Source: JAICLK01 sp036489905 (GTDB lineage Bacteria; Patescibacteriota; Saccharimonadia; Saccharimonadales; UBA4665). From it: 16,102 nucleotides of DNA. Positions 8,033 through 14,238 of this stretch are shown one piece after another. The translations under genes were made by a program, and so were the position numbers. The notes below the pieces were generated by a model. It was not told the DNA's origin. It was given only the letters and a program-made list of their open reading frames with translations, and searched no databases. Positions within the stretch are counted from its first letter, which is position 1, and every line of letters begins with the position of its first letter. The stretch covers positions 1 through 16,102 of the forward strand of contig DASXEX010000028.1 in the NCBI GenBank assembly GCA_036489905.1, in the 5' to 3' direction.

Positions 8033-9538
8033 ATGCGACAGCAGAACAACCGGAAAAAGAAGGCCGCTACTCGCACGGCCAAACATTCCCCAAGATGGTT
8101 CAGCCGACGCAGCGTTATCGCTATCTTTATAGTCGCGGTGGCGGCGACGGGCGTGGTGGTTACGTTCGAAGTAAGCGGGTTGCTCACGGGCCACAAAGCG
8201 CCAACTCCGGGCTGGATTATAGATAGCAGCCAGTTGCAAAGCCTGGTAGATTACGCACCTTCTTCGCTGCCGAAAACATATTTTGACACGCACAATACCG
8301 TCGTGCTGAAAAGTGGCACCGGCTCCGACACATTCGTACCAAGTGGGTGGAGCAGCCAGCACGGCAATCACTACACCAGTTATGTAAGCAAATCATGCGG
8401 CACGGACTGCTTTTCGCTGACACGAGACTTAGCCGCGGACAGCTCAAGCTTAAAACAACAAAAGCAAAAACCCGTAGCGTTGTTAGACGACGAGCATTGG
8501 CCGCAGACACCTGCCAGCGAACAAACCAACCCGTGCGGCGCAATGAGTGCGTTTGTGCAGACCGCCCACCGGCACGGGCTGACAACCATTTTGGCGCCCG
8601 ACCAGGATTTGGCACAACCCGGCGTCATTACCTCGTACCAGGGTGGCGAGTCTGAGAATTGGCAGACGTACCTGCGGCTTGGGCTGGCATCGTGCGCAGC
8701 CAAAAGCGGCACGGAGTGGTATCACGTTATGTCGCAGCCGTTTGAGGCGCATTGGTGCGGCAATCCGCTCGGGAAATGCCAAAGTTCGGAATCGGACTTC
8801 GTCAATTTCGTGACCCAGGCGGCATTGCAGGCCAAAGCCGTAAACCCCGCCATCAAAATTTCTGACGGGTTGTCGACCAGCCCGCAATACTTCGGCTACT
8901 TCCGGGGTGCCGAGACATTTGCCAAAGTGATGTACCGCGATTACACCGACGTCCGGCACACTGTTAACGCCGTCTGGATGAACATTATCGGCCGCAACGG
9001 CAACACGACGACCCTTTATTTTCTATCCATGCTGGGCAAAAATGCGCCAAGCGCACGCCGCTCATCCGTGCTGTTTTTGCAAGGCAATGGCACGCTGGAA
9101 ACTAGGCAGCCGAGCGCCGGCGGCGCACACAGTCTTGCGCTGAGTAACAAGGGCACAAGCCTGACATTTGCGACCAATCAAATACTCAAATCCGGCACAA
9201 GTTTGCCGGCAGGCACCGGAGAATTCCAATTCTGGACAGACGGAGCCAGCAACAAATCCGCCAAGCTCGGCATCAACTTTGGCTACTGCAGCGGAAACAG
9301 CTGCGAACATCGCAGAGTTATTAGAAGCCTGAGCTTTTGGGTCCATGGCAACGAAAAAGGCGCGGTGACGCCCGGCGGAGCATTTACCACTCGATCGAAT
9401 GTTACTCTGCCAACCAAAGGTGGCCCGTACCATTTGTACGCGCGAGTGGTTGTAGAAAGCGGCTCACCCTTCAATCTTCTCTACGGCTCGGCCAACACTG
9501 CCACGAACCTGGCCACGCCCGTATTATTGCAGCTTTAA
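8033..9538 (+). CDS. membrane-anchored exported protein, possibly glycan-acting, family not recognised
   Basis: A 501-aa protein with a basic N-terminus and one hydrophobic segment at about 27-50, so it is probably exported and anchored by a signal-anchor. The outer part seems to have two regions. Residues about 60-335 alternate strands and helices, with acidic or polar residues at strand ends (LLDDEHW at 150-156, LAPDQDL at 187-193, SQPFEAHW at 234-241, ISDGLSTSP at 276-284), resembling a TIM-barrel glycosidase. Residues about 345-501 are beta-rich, like a carbohydrate-binding sandwich. Eight cysteines (122, 126, 168, 221, 242, 249, 419, 424) all lie outside the membrane and are even in number, consistent with disulfides. 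The gene follows the GT-C gene by 69 nt and its TAA overlaps the stop of the opposing GT2 gene. Enzymatic activity is only a fold-level inference. Confidence 0.7.
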   Translation: MRQQNNRKKKAATRTAKHSPRWFSRRSVIAIFIVAVAATGVVVTFEVSGLLTGHKAPTPGWIIDSSQLQSLVDYAPSSLPKTYFDTHNTVVLKSGTGSDTFVPSGWSSQHGNHYTSYVSKSCGTDCFSLTRDLAADSSSLKQQKQKPVALLDDEHWPQTPASEQTNPCGAMSAFVQTAHRHGLTTILAPDQDLAQPGVITSYQGGESENWQTYLRLGLASCAAKSGTEWYHVMSQPFEAHWCGNPLGKCQSSESDFVNFVTQAALQAKAVNPAIKISDGLSTSPQYFGYFRGAETFAKVMYRDYTDVRHTVNAVWMNIIGRNGNTTTLYFLSMLGKNAPSARRSSVLFLQGNGTLETRQPSAGGAHSLALSNKGTSLTFATNQILKSGTSLPAGTGEFQFWTDGASNKSAKLGINFGYCSGNSCEHRRVIRSLSFWVHGNEKGAVTPGGAFTTRSNVTLPTKGGPYHLYARVVVESGSPFNLLYGSANTATNLATPVLLQL

Positions 9539-10491
9539 TCCCCAAGGTTGCGACGTTTTGTCTGTTCCAAAACATCTTCGAGCAGCAGCCGGTTAATTCG
9601 TACCAGGTCAGCGATAACGCTAAGCGTAAACGAAATGAATGAGGCGATCAACAGCACTGATCCAATAATGAGCCCTTGCAAGTGGTGCGGCCCGAACACA
9701 AAACTAGTCCGCTCAGTGAAGTAGTCGTAGGCGAAATTGCCAAACGGAATGAGCCCCAAAATGAGCAGCAGAAAGCCGAGCGACAGAAACAGCGCATACG
9801 GCCGGTACATAATGAATGCGCGTGCAATGGTGATACTCGACCTTCGGGCGTGCTGCCAAGGAGATTTAAACTGGCGCGACGGACGAAGCTTCGGGTTGGT
9901 TTTAATAGGAATGGTGGCAATTGCCTGCTGCTTGTGCGAGGCCTGAAAGGTTGTCTCGGTCGCCCAGCTGTAGTCGGCTATAGGGTTCAGCTGGATCGCG
10001 GCGTTCCGGGAATACGCCCGGAAACCGCTTGTCGCGTCTGGCACATCCGTTCCGGCGGCGGCGTTAAGCACCCAAGTGCCAAACCGCTGCAGGAATTTAT
10101 GGAACGGTGAAAAATGTTCGATAGTCTGCGTGCTGCGGTCGGCAACCACCGTATCCGCCTTGCCGGCAAGAATCGGCTGGATCAAATCAGGTATACGATC
10201 CTGTGGATATTGATTGTCGCCGTCAGTGATAACTATAATGTCGGCACCTAGCTCCAGTGCGCGGCTAAGGCCGTGGCGAACAGCCCGGCTCATGCGTTGG
10301 GTCTTTGTATGGTGCACGAATTGCTTGACGCCGTACTTTTTTGCCACTTCGACCGTTTTGTCGGTCGAGCCGTCATCAATAATAAGCGTTTCTATTATGT
10401 CGATCCCTTTTATTTCCTTAGGAATACTCTCCAGAACCAGCGGCAACGTTTCTTCCTCGTTCAAACAAGGAATCATGATAACTAATTTCAC
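9535..10491 (-). CDS. DPM1/GtrB-like polyprenyl-phosphate glycosyltransferase with two C-terminal membrane helices
   Basis: Probably transfers a hexose from a nucleotide sugar to polyprenyl phosphate at the inner membrane face. With the GTG at 10491 it is 318 aa. The GT-A core opens with KLVIMIPCLNEEETL, with DDGSTD at 39-44, TDGDNQYP at 89-96 (DXD-type metal site) and DATSGFRAYSR at 152-162, all typical of DPM1-like GT2 enzymes. Two hydrophobic helices at about 232-251 and 271-297 form the usual membrane anchor. The GTG start is chosen because GGAGGT (10500-10495) precedes it. A longer frame from a TTG at 10524 would run through the TATAAT at 10518-10513 and is unlikely to be translated. Its stop overlaps that of the exported-protein gene in a shared TTAA. 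It could supply the donor for the GT-C enzyme; the sugar is unknown. Confidence 0.88.
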   Translation of the reverse strand: MKLVIMIPCLNEEETLPLVLESIPKEIKGIDIIETLIIDDGSTDKTVEVAKKYGVKQFVHHTKTQRMSRAVRHGLSRALELGADIIVITDGDNQYPQDRIPDLIQPILAGKADTVVADRSTQTIEHFSPFHKFLQRFGTWVLNAAAGTDVPDATSGFRAYSRNAAIQLNPIADYSWATETTFQASHKQQAIATIPIKTNPKLRPSRQFKSPWQHARRSSITIARAFIMYRPYALFLSLGFLLLILGLIPFGNFAYDYFTERTSFVFGPHHLQGLIIGSVLLIASFISFTLSVIADLVRINRLLLEDVLEQTKRRNLGD

Positions 10492-10494
10492 AGT

Positions 10495-10518
10495 ACCTCC
10501 AAACTTGGGCTCATTATA
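10495..10518 (-). promoter_or_regulatory. -10 box and Shine-Dalgarno deciding the start of the DPM1-like gene
   Basis: On the minus strand TATAAT (10518-10513) lies 21 nt upstream of the GTG at 10491, and GGAGGT (10500-10495) lies 3 nt before it. Unlike most promoters in the window, this gives a leader with a ribosome binding site. A weak TTTAGT at 10541-10536 has a 17-nt spacer. Confidence 0.55.
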
Positions 10519-10562
10519 CCGCAAGAGAAGGCTTGACTAAAATTGCCCTGCTGAAATATCCA

Positions 10563-10674
10563 GCTGAAAGGTAGCTTTAATAATTCGGGTGCTATTCAGT
10601 CACGTGATACTGCCCGGTAATCAGCAGGCGGCCGCAAGCCGTGTCTTTCAGCATGCACGCACGTTAGCCGTGCA
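10563..10674 (+). ncRNA. candidate structured RNA or cis-element upstream of the AbrB/PIN module
   Basis: The 208-nt gap between two divergent genes contains nested complementary segments. GCTGAAAG (10563-10570) pairs perfectly with CTTTCAGC (10645-10652). Inside it, CGGG (10586-10589) pairs with CCCG (10613-10616) next to CAGT (10597-10600) with ACTG (10609-10612), and CGGC (10629-10632) pairs with GCCG (10638-10641). TGCACG (10654-10659) then pairs with CGTGCA (10669-10674). Together they could fold as a three-way junction plus a hairpin. A TTGACT at 10533-10538 could be a -35, but its -10 is poor. It matches no RNA family I recognise, the strand is uncertain, and chance pairing is possible. 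Confidence 0.25.
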
Positions 10675-10696
10675 GTAGATAAAACGTTCAACGAAA

Positions 10697-10725
10697 TTGA
10701 CGAATGTTTAACGATTTGCTATGCT
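10697..10725 (+). promoter_or_regulatory. promoter of the AbrB/PIN toxin-antitoxin operon
   Basis: TTGACG (10697-10702), a 17-nt spacer, then TATGCT (10720-10725). The -10 box ends 7 nt before the ATG at 10733, so transcription should begin at or beside the A of the start codon. ACGA motifs at 10691, 10700 and 10711 lie about one helical turn apart and could be operator half-sites. Confidence 0.7.
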
Positions 10726-10732
10726 TAGCGTA

Positions 10733-10975
10733 ATGAAGGTTAAAGTTTCCGACAAGCACCAGGTCGTCATCCCAAAAGCCGCGCGGCGAACAATGAAGCT
10801 GCCGAAACGTGGCGGCTATATGACAGTCAAACGTGTTACGCCAACTGAGATAACGTATGCAATACTGCCAAGTCCGGCCGAAAATATTGAGCGTTTTGCC
10901 GGCATTCTCAAGCACGAATGGGGCGAGCAACCAAGCGTCAAGTTGCATAAAATGCGTGATAAAGAATGGGATTAG
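10733..10975 (+). CDS. SpoVT-AbrB-domain antitoxin (VapB/MazE-like)
   Basis: Predicted DNA-binding antitoxin that neutralises the PIN toxin encoded 6 nt downstream and represses the operon. The protein is 80 aa. The N-terminal MKVKVSDKHQVVIPKAARR is the classic AbrB swapped-hairpin half, followed by a second strand region around VKRVTPTEITYAI. The C-terminal tail (about 46-80, with Trp, acidic and basic residues) would wrap around the toxin. The ATG at 10733 is preferred over the ATG at 10721, which lies inside the TATGCT -10 box and would not be in the transcript. There is no Shine-Dalgarno; the message is probably leaderless. The family call is firm, and pairing with PIN follows from the adjacent gene. 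Confidence 0.85.
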   Translation: MKVKVSDKHQVVIPKAARRTMKLPKRGGYMTVKRVTPTEITYAILPSPAENIERFAGILKHEWGEQPSVKLHKMRDKEWD

Positions 10976-10981
10976 GATAAC

Positions 10982-11401
10982 GTGACGGTCGCGCTAGACA
11001 GCAACGTTTTCATTGCTTACCTTGCCAAAGAGGCTGCCTTTTACGACTCGGCTAAGCTAATTATTGGTCAAATCGCCGATAGCAAAATGGGGGCGGTTTG
11101 TTCATCAATAGTGTTTGGCGAACTGATGTATGCCGCGCGCAAGCCCGAATCTTTGGCCGCAGTAGATAACTTTTTCGAGCAGTTAGTCCACTGTGTCGAT
11201 ATGCCAGCGAGCAAAGCGATTTGCCGCAGAGCCGCCGCACTCCAGCTTACACACCCGGGGTTAAAACTTCCCAATGCTATCCACTTGGCAACGGCTATAG
11301 AAGCGAAGGCCGACAATTTTATAACGGCCGACAAGCGTCTGCTCACCATAGCGAAACGATTGTTGCCCGCAACATACCTTAATGATTTTCGGCGGATTTA
11401 G
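10982..11401 (+). CDS. PIN-domain toxin (VapC-like) with an altered acidic site
   Basis: Predicted ribonuclease toxin of 139 aa, the usual VapC size. PIN acidic residues: Asp6 in VALDSNVFIAYL, Glu47 in FGELMYA, and Asp117 in FITADKRL. The position normally filled by Asp in the LPDAIHLATA-type motif is Asn98 (LPNAIHLATA). The codon is AAT, one base from GAT, so the metal site may be weakened or the toxin inactivated; some PIN proteins tolerate changes here. The start is GTG at 10982, 6 nt after the antitoxin stop, with a weak AGGA upstream. The GT4 gene follows after only 3 nt, so it shares this transcript. The fold is secure; activity is uncertain. Confidence 0.87.
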   Translation: MTVALDSNVFIAYLAKEAAFYDSAKLIIGQIADSKMGAVCSSIVFGELMYAARKPESLAAVDNFFEQLVHCVDMPASKAICRRAAALQLTHPGLKLPNAIHLATAIEAKADNFITADKRLLTIAKRLLPATYLNDFRRI

Positions 11402-11404
11402 GTT

Positions 11405-12508
11405 ATGGCAAAAAAAATAGTCATCGATGCACGTGAGCTGCGCACCACGAGCGGGCGCTACGTTGAGCGGCTATTGCATTATTTGCAGGAAGTAGACACG
11501 GATTTGTCGCACCGGTATGTCGTGTTGCTCAAGCCGAAAGATATGGGTGGGTGGGAACCGAGCAGCAAGCGGTTTACGAAAGTTGCGTGCCGGTTCAAGG
11601 AGTTTACTTTTGCGGAACAAGTTGGATTGCTCTGGCAAATTATGAAATTGAAGCCCGACCTCGTGCATTTTCCAATGGTACAGCAGCCGATTTTGTATCA
11701 AGGCAAAGTGGTGACGACCATGCAGGATTTGACGACGCTGCGCTTCGAAAACCCGAGCAAAAACCGTCTGGTATTCAGGCTCAAACAGCGAGTCTATTAT
11801 TGGGTGAACTTCATCACGGCGCGCAAATCGGCAGCTATTATTACACCAACCGAGTATGTGAAGGACGATATTGCGCGGACTTTGCGCGCTAACAGCCGGA
11901 AAATTACTGTGACATACGAAGCCGGGGATACTATCGACGTTAAGCCAGAGCCGATGCCGGAATTCGAAGGCGAGCAGTTCATAATGTACGTCGGCCGGCC
12001 GACGCCGCACAAAAACCTCGGCCGAATTATCGATGCCTTTGCCGTTGTAAAACAAACCCATCCTGACCTGCAGCTGCTGCTCATCGGCAAAACCGACGCA
12101 TTGTTCCGTCGCCACGAACGTGATGTTAAGCAAAAGGGGATACACGATGTGCACTTTACCGGCTTCCTGCCTGACCCGCAGCTGCGCTGGCTATACGAAC
12201 ACTGTTCGGCGTACGTATTCGCATCTTTGAGCGAAGGATTTGGTCTGCCTGTGCTCGAAGCCATGGCGCATGGCGCACCGGTCGCCAGCACCAACGCCAC
12301 CTGCTCGCCCGAAGTTTACGGCGACGCGGCACACTATTTCGACCCGCTCAGCATCGAGGATATGGCCGCAAAAATCAGCGAAGTTATCGATAATCAACAC
12401 ATGCGCCAAAAACTCATCAAAGCCGGCAAGCTCCAGGCCAAAAAATACTCCTGGCGCCGCATGGCCGAACAAACCCTTGCGGTTTACAAAGAAGTCCTGG
12501 GAGAATAG
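11405..12508 (+). CDS. GT4-family (GT-B fold) glycosyltransferase
   Basis: Retaining glycosyltransferase of the GT4 family, mannosyl- or glucosyltransferase-like, acting in the cytoplasm on a glycan precursor. The protein is 367 aa, a full-length two-domain GT-B enzyme. The N-domain starts KKIVIDARELRTTSGRY, with a Gly-containing acceptor loop. The C-domain starts at about 190 with FIMYVGRPTPHKNL, holding the Arg and Lys that bind the donor phosphate (Arg198, Lys203). The E-x7-E motif EGFGLPVLE is at 277-285. No membrane helix is present. It begins 3 nt after the PIN toxin stop and has no promoter of its own, so it should be expressed with the toxin-antitoxin module. The next module follows 213 nt downstream. 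The sugar donor cannot be told. Confidence 0.9.
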   Translation: MAKKIVIDARELRTTSGRYVERLLHYLQEVDTDLSHRYVVLLKPKDMGGWEPSSKRFTKVACRFKEFTFAEQVGLLWQIMKLKPDLVHFPMVQQPILYQGKVVTTMQDLTTLRFENPSKNRLVFRLKQRVYYWVNFITARKSAAIITPTEYVKDDIARTLRANSRKITVTYEAGDTIDVKPEPMPEFEGEQFIMYVGRPTPHKNLGRIIDAFAVVKQTHPDLQLLLIGKTDALFRRHERDVKQKGIHDVHFTGFLPDPQLRWLYEHCSAYVFASLSEGFGLPVLEAMAHGAPVASTNATCSPEVYGDAAHYFDPLSIEDMAAKISEVIDNQHMRQKLIKAGKLQAKKYSWRRMAEQTLAVYKEVLGE

Positions 12509-12570
12509 AGCCCCTATTTGGCGTCGGACCTCCTTGGGCACCGTCGGCCGTTTTTTGTGCGTTTTTAGGT

Positions 12571-12605
12571 CGGCGAGGTGGAAGTTGATCAGAATCACCT
12601 CGCCG
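12571..12605. repeat. perfect 10-bp inverted repeat downstream of the GT4 gene
   Basis: CGGCGAGGTG at 12571-12580 and CACCTCGCCG at 12596-12605 are exact reverse complements around a 15-nt loop; one G-T pair extends it inward. It is GC-rich and stable. No T-run follows within about 15 nt downstream; T-runs lie before it at 12551-12556 and 12562-12566, so on the minus strand the stem is followed by A-runs. It may be a processing or transcript-stabilising hairpin, a protein site or an imperfect terminator. Confidence 0.55.
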
Positions 12606-12637
12606 CAACTAATACTGCTCATATTTTTAAACCCCTA

Positions 12638-12704
12638 TCTAGTATCTAGAGGTGTAGCTTCTGACAAAAAACGTCAACAAAAGCATTGACAATTTTTCTG
12701 ACAA
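12638..12704. promoter_or_regulatory. possible operator repeats before the Phd/PIN module
   Basis: TCTAG (12638-12642) and CTAGA (12646-12650) form a small palindrome around TAT. TTCTGACAA occurs twice, at 12659-12667 and 12696-12704, and a related ATTGACAA at 12685-12692 includes the -35 box. Repeats flanking a toxin-antitoxin promoter fit autoregulation by a Phd-type antitoxin, but binding is not shown. Confidence 0.35.
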
Positions 12705-12714
12705 GAGATATACT
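12686..12714 (+). promoter_or_regulatory. strong promoter of the Phd/PIN toxin-antitoxin operon
   Basis: A consensus TTGACA (12686-12691), a 17-nt spacer and TATACT (12709-12714). The -10 box ends 7 nt before the ATG at 12722, the same geometry as the AbrB/PIN promoter, predicting a leaderless mRNA. The TTG of the -35 box opens a longer in-frame ORF that should not be translated. Confidence 0.8.
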
Positions 12715-12721
12715 ACAGCCC

Positions 12722-13012
12722 ATGACTCAATTAAATACGACAGCTATAACTCCGCGGGACATCCTTAGAAATTATAAGAATGTTTTTGATAATATAAAAA
12801 GAACAAAGCAACCAGCGATTGTGATTAGTCGCAAGGAGCCGCAAGTAGCAATTATAAGTCTTGATGACCTAGAGCAGCTGCAGGCTCTACATTATAGAAA
12901 TTCTACTAAAGCACTTTTGGACTTCGCTAACAAAGCACGAGGTATTTTAGCGCAAGAAAAATTACCCGAAGATCTAGCTACAAACCATGATAAATATCTA
13001 TGGGGAAAGTAA
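12722..13012 (+). CDS. Phd/YefM-family antitoxin
   Basis: Predicted antitoxin and autorepressor, 96 aa. The N-terminal half (about residues 9-55) has the Phd/YefM pattern: ITPRDILRNYKNVFDNIKR, then PAIVISRKEPQVAIISLDDLE, with the typical beta-hairpin and the xxLDDLE end. The C-terminal helix (about 60-96) would bind the toxin. The true start is ATG 12722; the frame extends upstream to a TTG in the -35 box, which is outside the transcript. No Shine-Dalgarno is present. The gene and its toxin are visibly more A/T-rich than the surrounding glycosyltransferase genes, hinting at recent transfer. The PIN toxin gene starts 17 nt downstream. Confidence 0.85.
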   Translation: MTQLNTTAITPRDILRNYKNVFDNIKRTKQPAIVISRKEPQVAIISLDDLEQLQALHYRNSTKALLDFANKARGILAQEKLPEDLATNHDKYLWGK

Positions 13013-13029
13013 GTTGATACGAAATTACC

Positions 13030-13449
13030 ATGAAGACAGTTATTGTTGACTCGGATGCCCTAATCGCCCTCATAAACCGAGACGACAGTTTATCAACTAA
13101 AGCAATTAAGACCCTTGAATCTTTACATACTCAAGAAGTGAGACTCTTGTACCCCGCCACCACAATTGTTGAAACCACCACTGCTTTACAACGAAAATTA
13201 AGCAATACTTCACTAACTGCTGAAATTGCACGAATGATTAGAGAGGGTCAATTCCCTGTTGCGCCAGTTGACCAAGAAGTCCTAGAATTAGCAGAATCAA
13301 TTTTTAAACCAACAGGCAGTAAACAAAACACTCTCTTTGATGCTGTGGTTGCAGCGATTGCAAAGAGACTAAATGCGGATGCTATCTTTGGGTTTGACTC
13401 CTGGTATGAGAAGATTGGACTTACTTTGGCGAGCAGCACAATCGACTGA
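13030..13449 (+). CDS. PIN-domain toxin (VapC-like)
   Basis: Predicted metal-dependent ribonuclease toxin of 139 aa. All four expected acidic positions are present: Asp7 in IVDSDALIAL, Glu48 in TIVETTTAL, Asp104 in TLFDAVVAAI and Asp123 in GFDSWYEK. It is therefore expected to be active, in contrast to the first PIN toxin, which has Asn at the third site. It starts 17 nt after the Phd-type antitoxin without a recognisable Shine-Dalgarno, suggesting reinitiation or weak translation relative to the antitoxin. It ends 99 nt before the converging YdcF-like gene; that gap holds no clear terminator. The base composition is A/T-rich, like its antitoxin. Confidence 0.88.
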   Translation: MKTVIVDSDALIALINRDDSLSTKAIKTLESLHTQEVRLLYPATTIVETTTALQRKLSNTSLTAEIARMIREGQFPVAPVDQEVLELAESIFKPTGSKQNTLFDAVVAAIAKRLNADAIFGFDSWYEKIGLTLASSTID

Positions 13450-13548
13450 TAAGCTCTAGCGCCAGACGGCAGTGATAACATTAGCCATAAGTTTTAAGAT
13501 CCAGTTTATTTGAACTTAATTTCTTTTAATTCTAAACCTTACCCCCGG

Positions 13549-14229
13549 TCAAAGACGGCTAGCGCTTCCATAACCACCGGTTTGGGTATGCGCCAGACTT
13601 CGGGAGAGATACCGGACAGCACCGAGAAGGCTAGCTCGCGCCAGCCCCATCTTTGTCGCTGAGCTCTGCGGGTCGTAGCCGGGTACCAGGCCGAACAGAC
13701 GATCCCTGATTGCGGCGTCATCTCCAGGATCGGTGCCGCGGAGTACTTCGTCCATCATAAGCGATCCCACGACCTCGTAAACTTTTTCTTTGATCCCCCG
13801 CCCTTCTTCAGGCGCTGTTTCGGCCACGATAGTGTACCTTGGCCCATACACATGCCGGAATATTTCTTCTGCCCGCGGAGCATGTGACTCAGAAGTAACC
13901 ACCGTCAGAGTATTCCAGTCACGGGGTACAGCAAGGTTACGCTTTGTAAAGTAGGCGTTACCTATAGTGTCTAGCGATTCTTCTTCTGTGAGTATTTTGT
14001 CTTCCGGAACATTTCTGTTCAACGCATAGGTGCGCATTCCCTGTGCTTCTACGTGTCCGTCCGGCTCTTGCATGAACGAACGGTTACCGGAAACCACCAG
14101 GTAGGGCGCCAAACCTTCTTCAAGCAGAGCGATACCGGCATCCATGCGCGAAACGACACGCGGCGTTGGCTCGCCTTCGGGGGTCAAACCACCACCTAGT
14201 ACAACAATTGCTTCAGAGCGTACACTCAT
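13549..14229 (-). CDS. YdcF-like DUF218 (ElyC/SanA/YdcF) family protein
   Basis: DUF218 proteins are Rossmann-like; members such as ElyC and SanA are linked to envelope integrity, but the reaction is unknown. With this start the protein is 226 aa and has no membrane helix, so it is probably cytoplasmic. Motifs: AIVVLGGGLTPEG at 7-19, PYLVVSGN at 42-49, the EEESLDTIGNAY segment at 82-93 and VVTSESHAPRAEEIF at 110-124, which are the conserved strand and loop features of the family. The ATG at 14229 is chosen because the family homology starts there and a TATAAT ends 9 nt upstream; the frame extends to 14340, but that part lies inside the khpB gene. It follows yidC-khpB on the same strand with its own promoter. 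Confidence 0.85.
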   Translation of the reverse strand: MSVRSEAIVVLGGGLTPEGEPTPRVVSRMDAGIALLEEGLAPYLVVSGNRSFMQEPDGHVEAQGMRTYALNRNVPEDKILTEEESLDTIGNAYFTKRNLAVPRDWNTLTVVTSESHAPRAEEIFRHVYGPRYTIVAETAPEEGRGIKEKVYEVVGSLMMDEVLRGTDPGDDAAIRDRLFGLVPGYDPQSSATKMGLARASLLGAVRYLSRSLAHTQTGGYGSASRL

Positions 14230-14238
14230 AACGTGTGT

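Noticed and set aside
8483..8959. 158-codon minus-strand ORF inside the exported-protein gene
   Set aside because: No family features, entirely within a better-supported gene.
10492..10524. Longer DPM1-like protein from TTG 10524
   Set aside because: The added codons contain the TATAAT box, while GGAGGT marks the GTG at 10491.
10721..10732. Upstream ATG of the AbrB-type antitoxin
   Set aside because: It lies inside the TATGCT -10 box, so it should not be in the mRNA; domain homology starts at the ATG at 10733.
11471..12154. 227-codon minus-strand ORF opposite the GT4 gene
   Set aside because: The plus-strand GT4 has full family motifs; the antisense frame has no recognisable domain and a composition expected of a shadow frame.
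12541..12566. T6 and T5 runs after the GT4 gene as a rho-independent terminator
   Set aside because: No stable stem precedes the runs; the perfect inverted repeat lies downstream of them.
12686..12721. Longer Phd-type antitoxin starting at TTG 12686
   Set aside because: The TTG is part of the TTGACA -35 box; the extension is unconserved and upstream of the predicted transcription start.
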